Shown: positions 51,874 through 60,725 of the stretch, piece by piece | How the letters are laid out: each line of letters starts with the position of its first letter | Numbering within the stretch: position 1 is the stretch's first letter | Origin: an uncultured Porphyromonadaceae bacterium | GTDB taxonomy: Bacteria; Bacteroidota; Bacteroidia; Bacteroidales; Muribaculaceae | DNA: 64,000 nucleotides | NCBI GenBank assembly: GCA_900548975.1 | Contig: URMS01000005.1 | Location: forward strand, 1-64,000 | Reading direction: 5' to 3' | Translations under genes and position numbers: made by a program | Notes under the pieces: generated by a model | Seen by the model: the letters and a program-made list of their open reading frames with translations, nothing else | Database searches by the model: none | What the model was told of the DNA's origin: nothing

Positions 51874-53061
51874 ATGAAAGCAATCGACTACATAAAGAAT
51901 TGGTTCGCCGCTCTGGGTCGAGTGTTCCGGCGCGAGTTGCGGCATGTGATCAAGGACCCTGGCGTGCTGCTGTTTTTCATAGCGCTGCCGCTGGCCTATC
52001 CGGTGGTCTATACGCTTATCTACAACCCCGAGGTTGTGCGCAAACTGCCGGTGGCGGTTGTCGACGAGTCGATGAGCGCGGCATCGCGCGATTTCATCCG
52101 CAAGGCGTCGGCGTCGCCGTCGATCGATATCTATGCCCGTTGCCCCAATATGGCCGATGCCAAGGTGCTGATGGCCGAGGGCGAGGTCTTTGGCATAATG
52201 CAGATACCGTCGGACTATGCTCAGAAACTCGGCACCGGCGAGCAGGCGCATGTGGAATTCTACTCCGATATGAGTCTGCTGCTTCGCTACAGGGCTTTTG
52301 TGGCCGCACTCACCGATCTGCAGATAGAGATGATATCGGAGGTAACAGGCGAGAAACTGCAGATGGCCGGTCTCCAGTCGATGGTGGGCGATGCATCTTC
52401 GCCCATCAACAGCGAGAGTAATTTCCTGGGCGATACCGAGCAGGGCTTTGCCTCGTTCGTTATACCGGGCATCGTCATTCTTATTCTGCAGCAGAGTATG
52501 ATTCTCGGCATCACCATGCTCGGCGGTACCTCGCGCGAGCGCCGGCGCCGCAACGGCGGCATCGACCCCGAGGAGGTGCAGGGAGTGCCCGTGTCGGCTA
52601 CTGTGTGGGGCAAGGCGCTGTGCTACACGGTGTTCTATATCCCCATGACGGTGTATATACTCCGCTTTATTCCCGAGATGTTCAACCTGCCTCACTACGG
52701 CAACCCTGTCGACTACTATCTGTTTATCTTCCCGCTGCTGCTTGCCTCGGCATTCCTCGGACTTGCATTGAACTACTTCATGAAGCAGCGCGAAAGTGCC
52801 TTTGTAATCATAGTGTTCACTTCGGTGGTATTCCTCTTCCTGTCGGGACTTACCTGGCCGCGCTACGCCATGAGTCCGCTGTGGACATGGGTCGGCAACT
52901 GTGTGCCCGGCGTATGGGGTGTGGAAGGCTTCATCCGCATCAACAGCAACGCCGCGTCGCTGCCCGAGGTGGGACGGGCCTATATAGCGCTGTGGATACT
53001 GGCGGCAGTATATATGCTTCTGGCCTGCCTGTCGACTCGCCTTATCAGCAGGAAATTATGA
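51874..53061 (+). CDS. ABC-2 type permease, second of a pair
   Basis: This 395-aa protein has the same architecture as its upstream neighbour: one helix near residues 30-48, an extracytoplasmic domain to ~215, then five helices. IVILILQQSMILGITMLGGTSRERRR and FLFLSGLTWPRYAMSP are typical. The ATG at 51874 (MKAID) is preferred. An ATG at 51862 would overlap the previous gene by 11 bp. The two permeases probably form a heterodimer. Confidence 0.88.
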   Translation: MKAIDYIKNWFAALGRVFRRELRHVIKDPGVLLFFIALPLAYPVVYTLIYNPEVVRKLPVAVVDESMSAASRDFIRKASASPSIDIYARCPNMADAKVLMAEGEVFGIMQIPSDYAQKLGTGEQAHVEFYSDMSLLLRYRAFVAALTDLQIEMISEVTGEKLQMAGLQSMVGDASSPINSESNFLGDTEQGFASFVIPGIVILILQQSMILGITMLGGTSRERRRRNGGIDPEEVQGVPVSATVWGKALCYTVFYIPMTVYILRFIPEMFNLPHYGNPVDYYLFIFPLLLASAFLGLALNYFMKQRESAFVIIVFTSVVFLFLSGLTWPRYAMSPLWTWVGNCVPGVWGVEGFIRINSNAASLPEVGRAYIALWILAAVYMLLACLSTRLISRKL

Positions 53062-53074
53062 ATAATGGACTGAT

Positions 53075-53158
53075 GATAGTGTCAGGACATAATTCATAAT
53101 CTATTTTTCCGTTAACATATTGTTTAAACATCGATCAATTCATAATTCACAATTAAGC
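53075..53158. repeat. AATTCAT-type short repeats before the flippase gene
   Basis: Copies of AATTCATAAT and AATTCATAATTCACAATT occupy both ends of the 100-bp gap between the second permease and the flippase. They belong to the same degenerate heptamer family as at 18585-18603 and 31478-31625. Confidence 0.55.
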
Positions 53159-53163
53159 TTGCA

Positions 53164-54678
53164 ATGGCTGGAGTCAAAGGGCTGATGAAGGACACGGCTA
53201 TCTATGGGTTGAGCTCTATAATAGGGCGCTTCCTCAACTGGATGCTTGTGCCGCTATATACCATCATGTTTCCGGTAGAGGAATATGGTGTTGTCACACT
53301 GGTCTATTCTGTAGTGGCCCTGGAGATGGTGATACTTGTCTACGGTCTCGAGACGGGTTTCTTCCGCTTTGCCAACCACGAACGCTGGAAAGACCCGATG
53401 GAGGTCTATTCGACATGTCTGATATCTCTTGCGGCAAGTTCTACCTTTTTCGTGGTGCTTGTGGCGGCATTTCTCAAGCCGGTAACACACTGGATGGAAT
53501 GCGACGGCCATCCGTCGTATGTACTCATGATGGCCGTGTGTGTGGCTATCGATGCCTTTCTGGCGGTGCCGTTCAGCTATCTGCGGTATGCCCGTCGACC
53601 TTTGCGCTTTGCCACCATAAGGCTTGTGAATATTGGCGTTAATATCGGCCTCAACCTGTTTTTCATTCTGTTGTGCCCCTGGCTTTTGGAGCATGCGCCG
53701 TCGACGGTCGACTGGTTCTATCGGGCCGATTTCGGCATCGGATATATTTTCCTCGCCAACCTGATAGCATCGGGTGTGAATTTTGTGATGATGATACCTG
53801 AGTTGCGTGGCTTCCGGTGGCGTTTCAACAAAGTGCTCTGGCGTGAAATTCTTACATATTCGTCGCCGCTGCTGGTGCTGGGTGTGGCGGGCATAATGAA
53901 TCAGACCATCGACAAGATACTGTTCCCAAGTCTGGTATCTGATCAGGCCGACGCCATGTATCAGCTCGGTATCTATGGCGCCAACTACAAGGTGGCTGTG
54001 ATACTGCTGGTATTCCTCCAGGCATTCCGCTTCGCCTACGAGCCTTTTATTTTCTCGCGCAGCAAGGAAGCGGGGCAGGGGAAGTTCCAGGCCTACCGCG
54101 ACGCCATGAAGTACTTCGTTGCCTTCGCACTGCTCATATATCTTGGCGTGATGTTCTATCTCGATTTCGTGCGCTACCTCATATCGCCGCGCTATTTCAG
54201 CGGTCTTGTAGTGGTGCCGATAGTTATGATGGGCGAACTGTTTTTCGGCATTTTCTACAATCTCTCGGTGTGGTACAAACTTACCGACCGCACGGTCTAC
54301 GGCATGTGGTTCTCGCTTACGGGACTTGCCGTGACGATAGTGATGAACGTTATTCTGGTGCCGCGCATCGGCTATATGGGCTGCGCCATCGGTGCGCTGT
54401 GCAGCTACGGCACCATGATGCTCGCCAGCTATTTTATCGGCAATAAGAAATATCCCGTAGGCTATCCGGTGGGGCGCATACTGTCGTATTTCGGCGTGGC
54501 TGCAGTGCTTTATGTGGCCGGTGTGCAGGGCGTCAATGCCATAGGGGGCCACATGGTGCTCAAGTGTCTGATGCGTGCGGTGCTCCTTGCGGCCTTCGTG
54601 TTCTACTTCGTGCGTTCCGAGGGAATATCGTTTAAAACGCTGGCCGGTCCCCTGGCCTCACGTCTTCGCCGCCGATGA
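53164..54678 (+). CDS. Polysaccharide flippase of the MOP/Wzx type
   Basis: This 504-aa protein has 12-14 transmembrane helices and the MOP start pattern (KDTAIYGLSSIIGRFLNWMLVPLYTIMF...YGVVTLVYS). These proteins flip undecaprenyl-linked oligosaccharides to the periplasm. The glycosyltransferase gene overlaps its stop by 4 bp (ATGA), and an LMW phosphatase follows, so this is a surface-glycan cluster. The exact glycan is not visible. Confidence 0.92.
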   Translation: MAGVKGLMKDTAIYGLSSIIGRFLNWMLVPLYTIMFPVEEYGVVTLVYSVVALEMVILVYGLETGFFRFANHERWKDPMEVYSTCLISLAASSTFFVVLVAAFLKPVTHWMECDGHPSYVLMMAVCVAIDAFLAVPFSYLRYARRPLRFATIRLVNIGVNIGLNLFFILLCPWLLEHAPSTVDWFYRADFGIGYIFLANLIASGVNFVMMIPELRGFRWRFNKVLWREILTYSSPLLVLGVAGIMNQTIDKILFPSLVSDQADAMYQLGIYGANYKVAVILLVFLQAFRFAYEPFIFSRSKEAGQGKFQAYRDAMKYFVAFALLIYLGVMFYLDFVRYLISPRYFSGLVVVPIVMMGELFFGIFYNLSVWYKLTDRTVYGMWFSLTGLAVTIVMNVILVPRIGYMGCAIGALCSYGTMMLASYFIGNKKYPVGYPVGRILSYFGVAAVLYVAGVQGVNAIGGHMVLKCLMRAVLLAAFVFYFVRSEGISFKTLAGPLASRLRRR

Positions 54679-55904
54679 AGATAGCGATCATAAACCATAG
54701 CGACAGCCGGGGAGGCGCTTCGGTGGTGAGCCTGCGCCTTATGGACGCTCTTACCGCCGAGGGGGCCGACGTGTCGATGCTTGTGATGCATAAGGCCACT
54801 GGACGTGAAGATGTTGTAGAGGTGGCCTCGCCTGCGCGCTGCCGCTTGCCATTTCTGGCCGAGCATGCGCGGATATTCGCCGGCAACGGTTTCACGCGCC
54901 GCGACCTTTTTGCAGTGTCGATAGCCACCGACGGGCTGCCTCTGGCGTCGCATCCGGCAGTGCGCGATGCCGATGTGGTGATGCTCAACTGGGTGAACCA
55001 GGGTATGCTCGCGCTCGACGAAATCGCGAAAATGGCCCGCGCCGGCAAAAAAATAATATGGACCATGCACGACATGTGGAACGCCACAGGCGTCTGCCAT
55101 CATGCCGGAACCTGCACGCGCTACACCCTCGCGCCCGGCTGCGGCAACTGCCCGCTGCTGCACGGGAAGGGCGGCGAGCACGACCTCTCGCGGCGCACAT
55201 GGAAGCGCAAAAAGGCACTCTACGACACTGCCGGCATTCACTTCGTGGCTGTGAGTACATGGCTTGCAGGGAAATGCGCCGAAAGCCCGTTGATGGCCGG
55301 CTGCCGCGTGTCGGTGATACCCAATGCCTTCCCGGTCGATGAATTCTATATGGCCCCGCGGCGTAGCCGGGCCGAAATGGGGCTGCCCGACGGCAGGAAA
55401 CTGATAGTGATGGGTGCCGCCCGCCTCGACGACCCTGTGAAAGGCCTTCCATTGGCTGTCGACGCCCTCAACCGTCTGGCCGATGGCGGCCGCACCGACG
55501 CTCATGCCGTGTTTTTCGGAGCGATACGCGACCCTCACGCTCTCGACGGCCTCCGGCTGCCATATACGGCTCTTGGACCGGTGGCCGACAAGGATTTCCT
55601 GCACGAACTCTATGCGCAGAGCTCGGCGGTGCTGTCGTCGTCGCTCTACGAGACTCTGCCCGGTACGCTCATAGAGGGCCAGGCGGCCGGATGCTTCCCG
55701 GTGAGCTTCGGCGAGGGAGGCCAGGCCGACATCATAGACCATGGCACTACAGGCTATATAGCCCGCTACCGCGATACGGCCGATCTTGCCGCCGGACTCG
55801 GAATGGCTCTCGACGGAGACTTCGAGCCGCAGGCTCTGCGCGATTCGGTCGAAAGCCGGTTCGGTGCCCGCACCGTGGCCCGCAAATATCTCGAACTTAT
55901 ATGA
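54675..55904 (+). CDS. Glycosyltransferase, GT4-like
   Basis: This 409-aa protein has the GT-B fold. The N-terminal half carries HSDSRGGASVVSLRLMDAL (~8-26). The C-terminal half has VMGAARLDDPVKGLPLAVDAL (~240), then the donor-site segment SSLYETLPGTLIEGQAAGCFPVSF (~322) with the conserved E-x7-E-like spacing of family 4. A cysteine-rich stretch near residues 142-162 (CHHAGTC...CGNCPLL) recurs in related enzymes. It is expected to add sugar to a surface glycan precursor. It overlaps the flippase and phosphatase genes by 4 bp each. Confidence 0.9.
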   Translation: MKIAIINHSDSRGGASVVSLRLMDALTAEGADVSMLVMHKATGREDVVEVASPARCRLPFLAEHARIFAGNGFTRRDLFAVSIATDGLPLASHPAVRDADVVMLNWVNQGMLALDEIAKMARAGKKIIWTMHDMWNATGVCHHAGTCTRYTLAPGCGNCPLLHGKGGEHDLSRRTWKRKKALYDTAGIHFVAVSTWLAGKCAESPLMAGCRVSVIPNAFPVDEFYMAPRRSRAEMGLPDGRKLIVMGAARLDDPVKGLPLAVDALNRLADGGRTDAHAVFFGAIRDPHALDGLRLPYTALGPVADKDFLHELYAQSSAVLSSSLYETLPGTLIEGQAAGCFPVSFGEGGQADIIDHGTTGYIARYRDTADLAAGLGMALDGDFEPQALRDSVESRFGARTVARKYLELI

Positions 55905-56413
55905 AAGACAAGACAATACGACTTATATCGAAACTCCGCGGCAGCGACAGGCTCGCCGTGCTCTTTGTGTGTCTGGGAAATATCTGCCGATCGCCGGCTG
56001 CCGAGGGCGTGCTGCGCGATATCGTGGAGCAGGGCGGCGAAAGCGCCCGCTGGACCATCGATTCGGCCGGAACGGGCCGATACCATATCGGTCAGCTGCC
56101 CGACAACCGCATGCGCATCCATGCACGCAGGCGCGGGCTCGAGCTGACGCACCGCTGCCGCCAGGTGTGCGAGGCCGATTTCGATGACTTCGACCTGATT
56201 ATACCTATGGATGCCGACAACGAGGCCAATCTGCGCCGTATCGCACCCACGGCCGAGGCGCTCGACAAGATAGTGCCCATGGCCGAATTTGTAGACATGG
56301 CCATGCGCTACGACTATATCCCCGACCCCTACTACGAGGGCGCCGAGGGCTTCGAACTTGTGCTCGACCTGCTGCAGAACGGCTGCGACCGCCTCTATCA
56401 GCTGTTACGCTGA
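55901..56413 (+). CDS. Low-molecular-weight protein tyrosine phosphatase
   Basis: This 170-aa protein starts at the ATG that overlaps the glycosyltransferase stop. The frame extends further upstream without a family-like N-terminus. The P-loop CLGNICRS (Cys24-Arg30) and the acid loop DPYYEG (~Asp141) are intact, so it should be active. Such phosphatases (Wzb/Etp) reset BY-kinases that control capsule export. The BY-kinase at 4850-7228 is a natural partner, although distant. Its 3' end overlaps the convergent histidine kinase gene by 9 bp. Confidence 0.94.
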   Translation: MKDKTIRLISKLRGSDRLAVLFVCLGNICRSPAAEGVLRDIVEQGGESARWTIDSAGTGRYHIGQLPDNRMRIHARRRGLELTHRCRQVCEADFDDFDLIIPMDADNEANLRRIAPTAEALDKIVPMAEFVDMAMRYDYIPDPYYEGAEGFELVLDLLQNGCDRLYQLLR

Positions 56414-57598
56414 CGGAAGCTCTATGCGGAATGTTGTGGCCTGAAAGGGAATGGAGCGCGCCACGAAGATGTGGCCTTTGTGGTACTGCTCGACGATGCG
56501 CTTGGCCAGTGTAAGCCCCAGACCCCAGCCGCGGCTCTTGGTGGTGTAGCCGGGATTAAAGACCGTCTTGAAGTTTTTGCGGCTTATGCCCTTGCCTGTG
56601 TCGGTGATTTCGATGGCGGCGCCTGTCGGCGACGGCATTACCGATACTGTAAGTTCGCCGTGGCCTTCCATGGCGTCGACGGCATTTTTTATCAGATTTT
56701 CTATCACCCATTCGAGCAGCGGCGCCGATGCCTCGACCGGCATTTCGGCAGAGGCAGTGTGTATGCTCAGATTTACCTTTGGCGATATGCGTGTGCTCAT
56801 GTAGCCGGCGGCCGACGATACGATGGTGTTGATGTCGCGCCGTTCGAGTTTCGGTGCCGAGCCTATCTTCGAGAATCGCGAGGCTATGGTGCTGAGGCGG
56901 TTCACGTCCTTGTTCATTTCCGTTATGGTGTCGGGATCGACACCCATGTCGCCGAGCAGTTCCATCCATGCCATAAGCGACGATATGGGCGTGCCGAGCT
57001 GATGCGCGGTCTCTTTCGAGAGGCCGACCCATACTTTATTCTGCTCGGCTTTCTTGGTCGAAAGCACGGCGAAATATACCACGGCGATAAAGGCGAGCAT
57101 CACCAGCAGCTGTACGAAGGGAAACACGCTGATGCGCCGGAGCAGGGTAGAGTCCTCGTAGTAAAGGAAATACTTGGCGTCGGGCGCCACGTCGATCTCT
57201 ATGGTCCGCGGTCCGCCCTGAAGCTCGGCCAGACGCGCCTGCAGGAAGTCGATGTTGGCCTGCGCCTGCGGAAGGCCCGACACGGGGTTGTCGTCGGCTA
57301 CGGGAAGGTCGAAATTGCGGAACTGCAGTATGTTGCCTTCGGCATCGGTGAGGAGTACCGGTATGGTGGTGTTGCGGCGGATGATGTCGAGCAGGAATTC
57401 GTCGACTTCGTTGGGCAGCGACGTGCTTGTGAGCAGCTGCCGGGTGGCGTCGGCCCATATCTCCATACGTTCGCGTTCCTGTGCCGACAGATCGCGGATG
57501 AGACTGTCGGAGAACACCAGAAACAAGGCCACGACGCATGCCGCAGCCGTCAGAAAGGCGAGTTTGCCGTATCGCCTCAGTTCGTAGATATTGGCCAT
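56405..57598 (-). CDS. Membrane sensor histidine kinase
   Basis: This 397-aa protein has two transmembrane helices (about residues 13-30 and 160-182) flanking a ~130-residue periplasmic sensor region. The H-box is KETAHQLGTPISSL with His199, the N-box is ENLIKNAVDAM near 290, and the G-boxes are TDTGKGI and GWGLGLTLAKRIV near 325-360. There is no HAMP domain apparent and no adjacent response regulator, so it is an orphan kinase. The signal is unknown. Confidence 0.93.
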   Translation of the reverse strand: MANIYELRRYGKLAFLTAAACVVALFLVFSDSLIRDLSAQERERMEIWADATRQLLTSTSLPNEVDEFLLDIIRRNTTIPVLLTDAEGNILQFRNFDLPVADDNPVSGLPQAQANIDFLQARLAELQGGPRTIEIDVAPDAKYFLYYEDSTLLRRISVFPFVQLLVMLAFIAVVYFAVLSTKKAEQNKVWVGLSKETAHQLGTPISSLMAWMELLGDMGVDPDTITEMNKDVNRLSTIASRFSKIGSAPKLERRDINTIVSSAAGYMSTRISPKVNLSIHTASAEMPVEASAPLLEWVIENLIKNAVDAMEGHGELTVSVMPSPTGAAIEITDTGKGISRKNFKTVFNPGYTTKSRGWGLGLTLAKRIVEQYHKGHIFVARSIPFQATTFRIELPSA

Positions 57599-57705
57599 GC
57601 TGCAAAATTAGCGCATTGACCCCGAAAAAACAATAGTAGCGTCGTTATCGGCTTTGCATGGCCGCAGGTGTCGATATTGTGAATAGCCGCTTGCCGGAGA
57701 AAAAA

Positions 57706-57736
57706 TTGTCAGATTGTGAATAAATCAATATCTTTG
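57706..57736 (+). promoter_or_regulatory. Promoter of the DUF262-ATPase-PLD operon
   Basis: TTG (57706-57708) and TATCTTTG (57729-57736) are separated by 20 bp. The implied start leaves about 14 nt before the ATG at 57757 and excludes the TTG at 57748 as a likely start. Confidence 0.65.
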
Positions 57737-57756
57737 CATAAAATAGCTTGTTTGAT

Positions 57757-58914
57757 ATGCCGGACACAGATATTTTTCAAGATGCCATGAATCGCCCTGA
57801 GCCAGAGAATGAAATGCTCGAGGGCGAGACCGGTCTGGATATAGCGGAATCCACCGACATCTATCCCAATGCCGAAGTGAGGATTTCGCGGTCGCAGTAT
57901 AGCCTTTTGCATCTGAAGCGCCTCTATGAAGACCGCGGCGAGCTTGTGATCGATCCGGAATTTCAGCGCAACGATGTATGGAGCGCCCGCCAGAGAAGTG
58001 AACTTATCGAGTCGGTGCTCATGGGTATACCTTTGCCTGTGATATATTTGTTCGAGTCGCGCGACGGCAAGAAACAGGTCGTCGACGGACGCCAGCGCAT
58101 AACTGCCATAATAGATTTTCTCAACGACAAAATCAGACTTTCCGATCTGAAAATTCTCGGGAATCTTAACGGAAAGACCTTTTCGCAGCTTGAGCCGAAG
58201 CTACAGGGAATAGCGGAGGATTTTCAGATTCTGGCATATGTTATTCAGCCACCTACTCCGGAGAGGGTGAAATATGACATTTTCGACCGTGTGAACCGCG
58301 GAGGTACCAGGCTTAATTCGCAGGAAATGCGCAATGCCCTCTATGGCGGCTATGTGACAAAGCTTATCGACAAGATCTGCCGGTCCGATGCGTTCAGGGA
58401 CGCAACCGGCGGAGGCGTAAGTTCCAAGCGCATGCGCGACCGCTATGTCGTGCTGAGAGCGATTGCTTTCTCGGCGCTTTTCAGCGGAAGTCTCGATAAA
58501 ATCTCGCGGCCTTACGAATACAAGAGCGACATCGACGATTTTCTGGCATGGTTCATGGCTATGAACAACCGTATCCTGACCGAAGATATGGTCGACAAGC
58601 TTGCTTCCCACTATATATCGCTGTTCGACCGCATCTATTCGGCGCTCGGCTCCGATGCTTTCCGGTTCGAAAGCTCGCGAGGCAAGCGACGGCCTGTCAA
58701 TATGCCCTTACTGGAGACCGTGGTATATCTGTTCGCTATCCTGCTCGATAATGTCGTGGTCGATTCGCCGGATTTCATCACTGCATTCAATGATTGGAAA
58801 CGGACGCTTGATGCGACGGGTCTGTTCAGACGCAGTATCGACTCGTCGACGAGCGTATTCGCAAGGAAGGCCGAAGCCGACCGATTCGCACAAACACTGA
58901 TTCACGAAAAATGA
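57757..58914 (+). CDS. DUF262 family protein (ParB-like/GmrSD N-domain), candidate defence component
   Basis: This 385-aa protein has the DUF262 signature: LVIDPEFQRNDVWS (~66-79), ELIESVLMGIPLPVIYLFE (~85-103) and the DGRQR motif (110-114), which is shared with ParB/Srx-fold nucleotide-using enzymes and GmrSD N-terminal domains. VNRGGTRLNSQEMRNALY (~180-197) is the second conserved block. The C-terminal part is helical, and there is no C-terminal HNH (DUF1524) nuclease motif. It is the first gene of a three-gene operon with a 4-bp overlap to the ATPase. DUF262 proteins often act as DNA- or nucleotide-sensing parts of anti-phage systems. That role is inferred from family and context. Confidence 0.88.
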   Translation: MPDTDIFQDAMNRPEPENEMLEGETGLDIAESTDIYPNAEVRISRSQYSLLHLKRLYEDRGELVIDPEFQRNDVWSARQRSELIESVLMGIPLPVIYLFESRDGKKQVVDGRQRITAIIDFLNDKIRLSDLKILGNLNGKTFSQLEPKLQGIAEDFQILAYVIQPPTPERVKYDIFDRVNRGGTRLNSQEMRNALYGGYVTKLIDKICRSDAFRDATGGGVSSKRMRDRYVVLRAIAFSALFSGSLDKISRPYEYKSDIDDFLAWFMAMNNRILTEDMVDKLASHYISLFDRIYSALGSDAFRFESSRGKRRPVNMPLLETVVYLFAILLDNVVVDSPDFITAFNDWKRTLDATGLFRRSIDSSTSVFARKAEADRFAQTLIHEK

Positions 58915-59921
58915 TAGATTCTCTTTATATCAAGGGCCTCAAGAGTATCGACGAGCAGGCTTTCGGCCTGAAGCCTCTGACCATAGTCACGGGACTCAAT
59001 TCTACCGGCAAGTCCACGCTGATGCAGTCGGTTCTGCTCGTTTCGAAGTTCTGCTCCGATAACGGACTCCGGTTTTTGCCGGATATCAATACCCGGTTCG
59101 AAATCTTGCGCAACAAGTACAGGAAGGCTGATACGATAGAAGTGCGAATTGATGGCGATGGTTTTAAGAATCGGTTGACTATGCAGTCGGAAAGTGCGGA
59201 AGTATCATTTGCACCAAAAGAACCGGGCCCGGTTTTTGAGCGGAATTTCTACTATCTGTCGGCCAACCGTATCGGTCCGGAAAACCTGGCGGCCATATCG
59301 AATGAGAAAGTATGCGGGCTTAACGGCGAGGCTCTGTTCGGCACTTACGAAAAAGAAAAATCGAAGCCACTGCGCGAAGCTCTGATAAAAGACGATGTAT
59401 CGTATACCCTCGCCACACAGGTAAACTACTGGCTGCGGCATATACTCGCTCTGCCTATAGAGCTGTCGACCACCGAAGTCAACGCCATGACCGCCGATGT
59501 GAGATATAAAAGCGACGGCATACCCGATATAATGCCCACCGAGCTTGGCGCCGGTGTGAGCTACCTCGCAAAAATTCTCATACTGTGTCTGAGAGCCGAG
59601 AAAGGCGATCTCGTGATGATAGAGAATCCCGAGATCCATCTGCATCCGGCGGCTCAGTCGCGTCTGGGCGAGTTCCTTGCGTTTATAGCGGCATCGGGCG
59701 TGCAGGTGATACTCGAGACGCACTGCGAAAACCTGTTGAACCGTGTGCGCTACGAAGTGTATGCGGGTCGGATACCGGCCGATGATGTGGTGATATACTA
59801 TAAGGAATCGATAACGACGCCGTTTGTAGAAATCGGCATCGATGCCGACGGCCGGTATACCGCCGATTTCCCCGAAGGATTTTTCGACGCGACTCTTTCC
59901 GAACTTCTTGAAATCGACTGA
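58911..59921 (+). CDS. OLD/AAA15-like ATPase (DUF3696-type), candidate defence component
   Basis: This 336-aa SMC/ABC-type ATPase has Walker A GLNSTGKST (28-36), an ABC-signature-like LGAGVSYLAKIL (~208-219), Walker B LVMIENPEIHLHP (~234-246), and a late histidine in ETHCENLLNRVR. The compact size without a C-terminal TOPRIM nuclease resembles DUF3696/COG4938 proteins. It is co-translated with the DUF262 gene (ATGA overlap). Such ATPases act as sensors or switches in anti-phage operons. Its product may regulate the PLD-like protein encoded 6 bp downstream. Confidence 0.88.
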   Translation: MIDSLYIKGLKSIDEQAFGLKPLTIVTGLNSTGKSTLMQSVLLVSKFCSDNGLRFLPDINTRFEILRNKYRKADTIEVRIDGDGFKNRLTMQSESAEVSFAPKEPGPVFERNFYYLSANRIGPENLAAISNEKVCGLNGEALFGTYEKEKSKPLREALIKDDVSYTLATQVNYWLRHILALPIELSTTEVNAMTADVRYKSDGIPDIMPTELGAGVSYLAKILILCLRAEKGDLVMIENPEIHLHPAAQSRLGEFLAFIAASGVQVILETHCENLLNRVRYEVYAGRIPADDVVIYYKESITTPFVEIGIDADGRYTADFPEGFFDATLSELLEID

Positions 59922-59927
59922 GAGCCT

Positions 59928-60656
59928 ATGGGTGCGAAATTCAGCGTGGCTCTGTGCGACGATCTGCAGCGAGAATATTGCAGATATAAGAATGGCGAAG
60001 ATGGGATTAACCGTAATATAATCAACCGCATACTCCGCTATGGGGCCGCGACTTCCATTACCAACGAGGCTCAACTCGCCCGCATAGGATATGCTCCGGA
60101 CTCCAATCTGAGAATGCAGCTCAGAAAGAACTCGCTCAAGGACCAGAGTGTGGAAGAACTTGCCGGAAAGACCATATATAAGATAGTGCTGTCGGACAGC
60201 CGCGACGATTTTCCGTATGTGAATGTAATGGACGACGCCGAGCCTGTGAAGCCTATGACAGGAGGCTGTTTTTTCAGAGATATGCCGCGCGAGAAGGCGA
60301 AGAGGCATATAGCTGAGCTATGTGCCTCGGCAAAGCGGAGCATACTGATATATGATGCTTATCTCGACCGTGATCCCGGGCCGGTGACGGACCTCCTCGG
60401 TACCATTCTGCCCGACCGGAAGCTGGATATAATCCATCATCCCGGGCAGCTGCCACCCGATATGCAGGCCAGTCTGAAGCGGCTGCACAGCAATTTTACT
60501 TTTGTCGAGAAGGTCATGCCGACTCACCACGACCGCTATATAATAGTCGATGATAAGATCGAGATTATACTGACGAGCGGATTCTATAATTTGGCAACTA
60601 CGGTAAAGGAACTTACCTATATCGTGCGGGAGTGCCCTTCGTCGAGATTCGCATGA
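59928..60656 (+). CDS. PLD-like protein with a single HxR motif, candidate effector
   Basis: This 242-aa protein is not similar to a named family that I recognise. Its C-terminal half (about 120-240) has a phospholipase D-like fold pattern: SILIYDAYLD, then HDRYIIVDD (His201, Arg203, Asp208), an H-x-R-x4-D version of HxK-x4-D, and LTSGFYNLA. Only one motif is present, so activity would need a dimer. The N-terminal ~110 residues are charged and helical. It is the last gene of the operon and could be a nuclease effector, which is inference. Arg in place of Lys could mean lost catalysis. Confidence 0.7.
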   Translation: MGAKFSVALCDDLQREYCRYKNGEDGINRNIINRILRYGAATSITNEAQLARIGYAPDSNLRMQLRKNSLKDQSVEELAGKTIYKIVLSDSRDDFPYVNVMDDAEPVKPMTGGCFFRDMPREKAKRHIAELCASAKRSILIYDAYLDRDPGPVTDLLGTILPDRKLDIIHHPGQLPPDMQASLKRLHSNFTFVEKVMPTHHDRYIIVDDKIEIILTSGFYNLATTVKELTYIVRECPSSRFA

Positions 60657-60663
60657 CAATATG

Positions 60664-60703
60664 AAAAAACACCCGCGGGGGGTGGGCCGGGCGGGTGTCT
60701 TTA
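60664..60703 (-). terminator. Terminator between convergent genes
   Basis: ACACCCGC (60669-60676) pairs with GCGGGTGT (60691-60698). Six T follow on the minus strand, so it strongly terminates the winged-helix gene. The plus side has only a short CTTT tail but could serve the three-gene operon too. Confidence 0.75.
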
Positions 60704-60725
60704 TGGGGTAGGGCGGTAGAGGCGG

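Noticed and set aside
57748..57756. TTG start for the DUF262 protein
   Set aside because: It is only about 12 bp past the -7 element, and the ATG at 57757 has better context.
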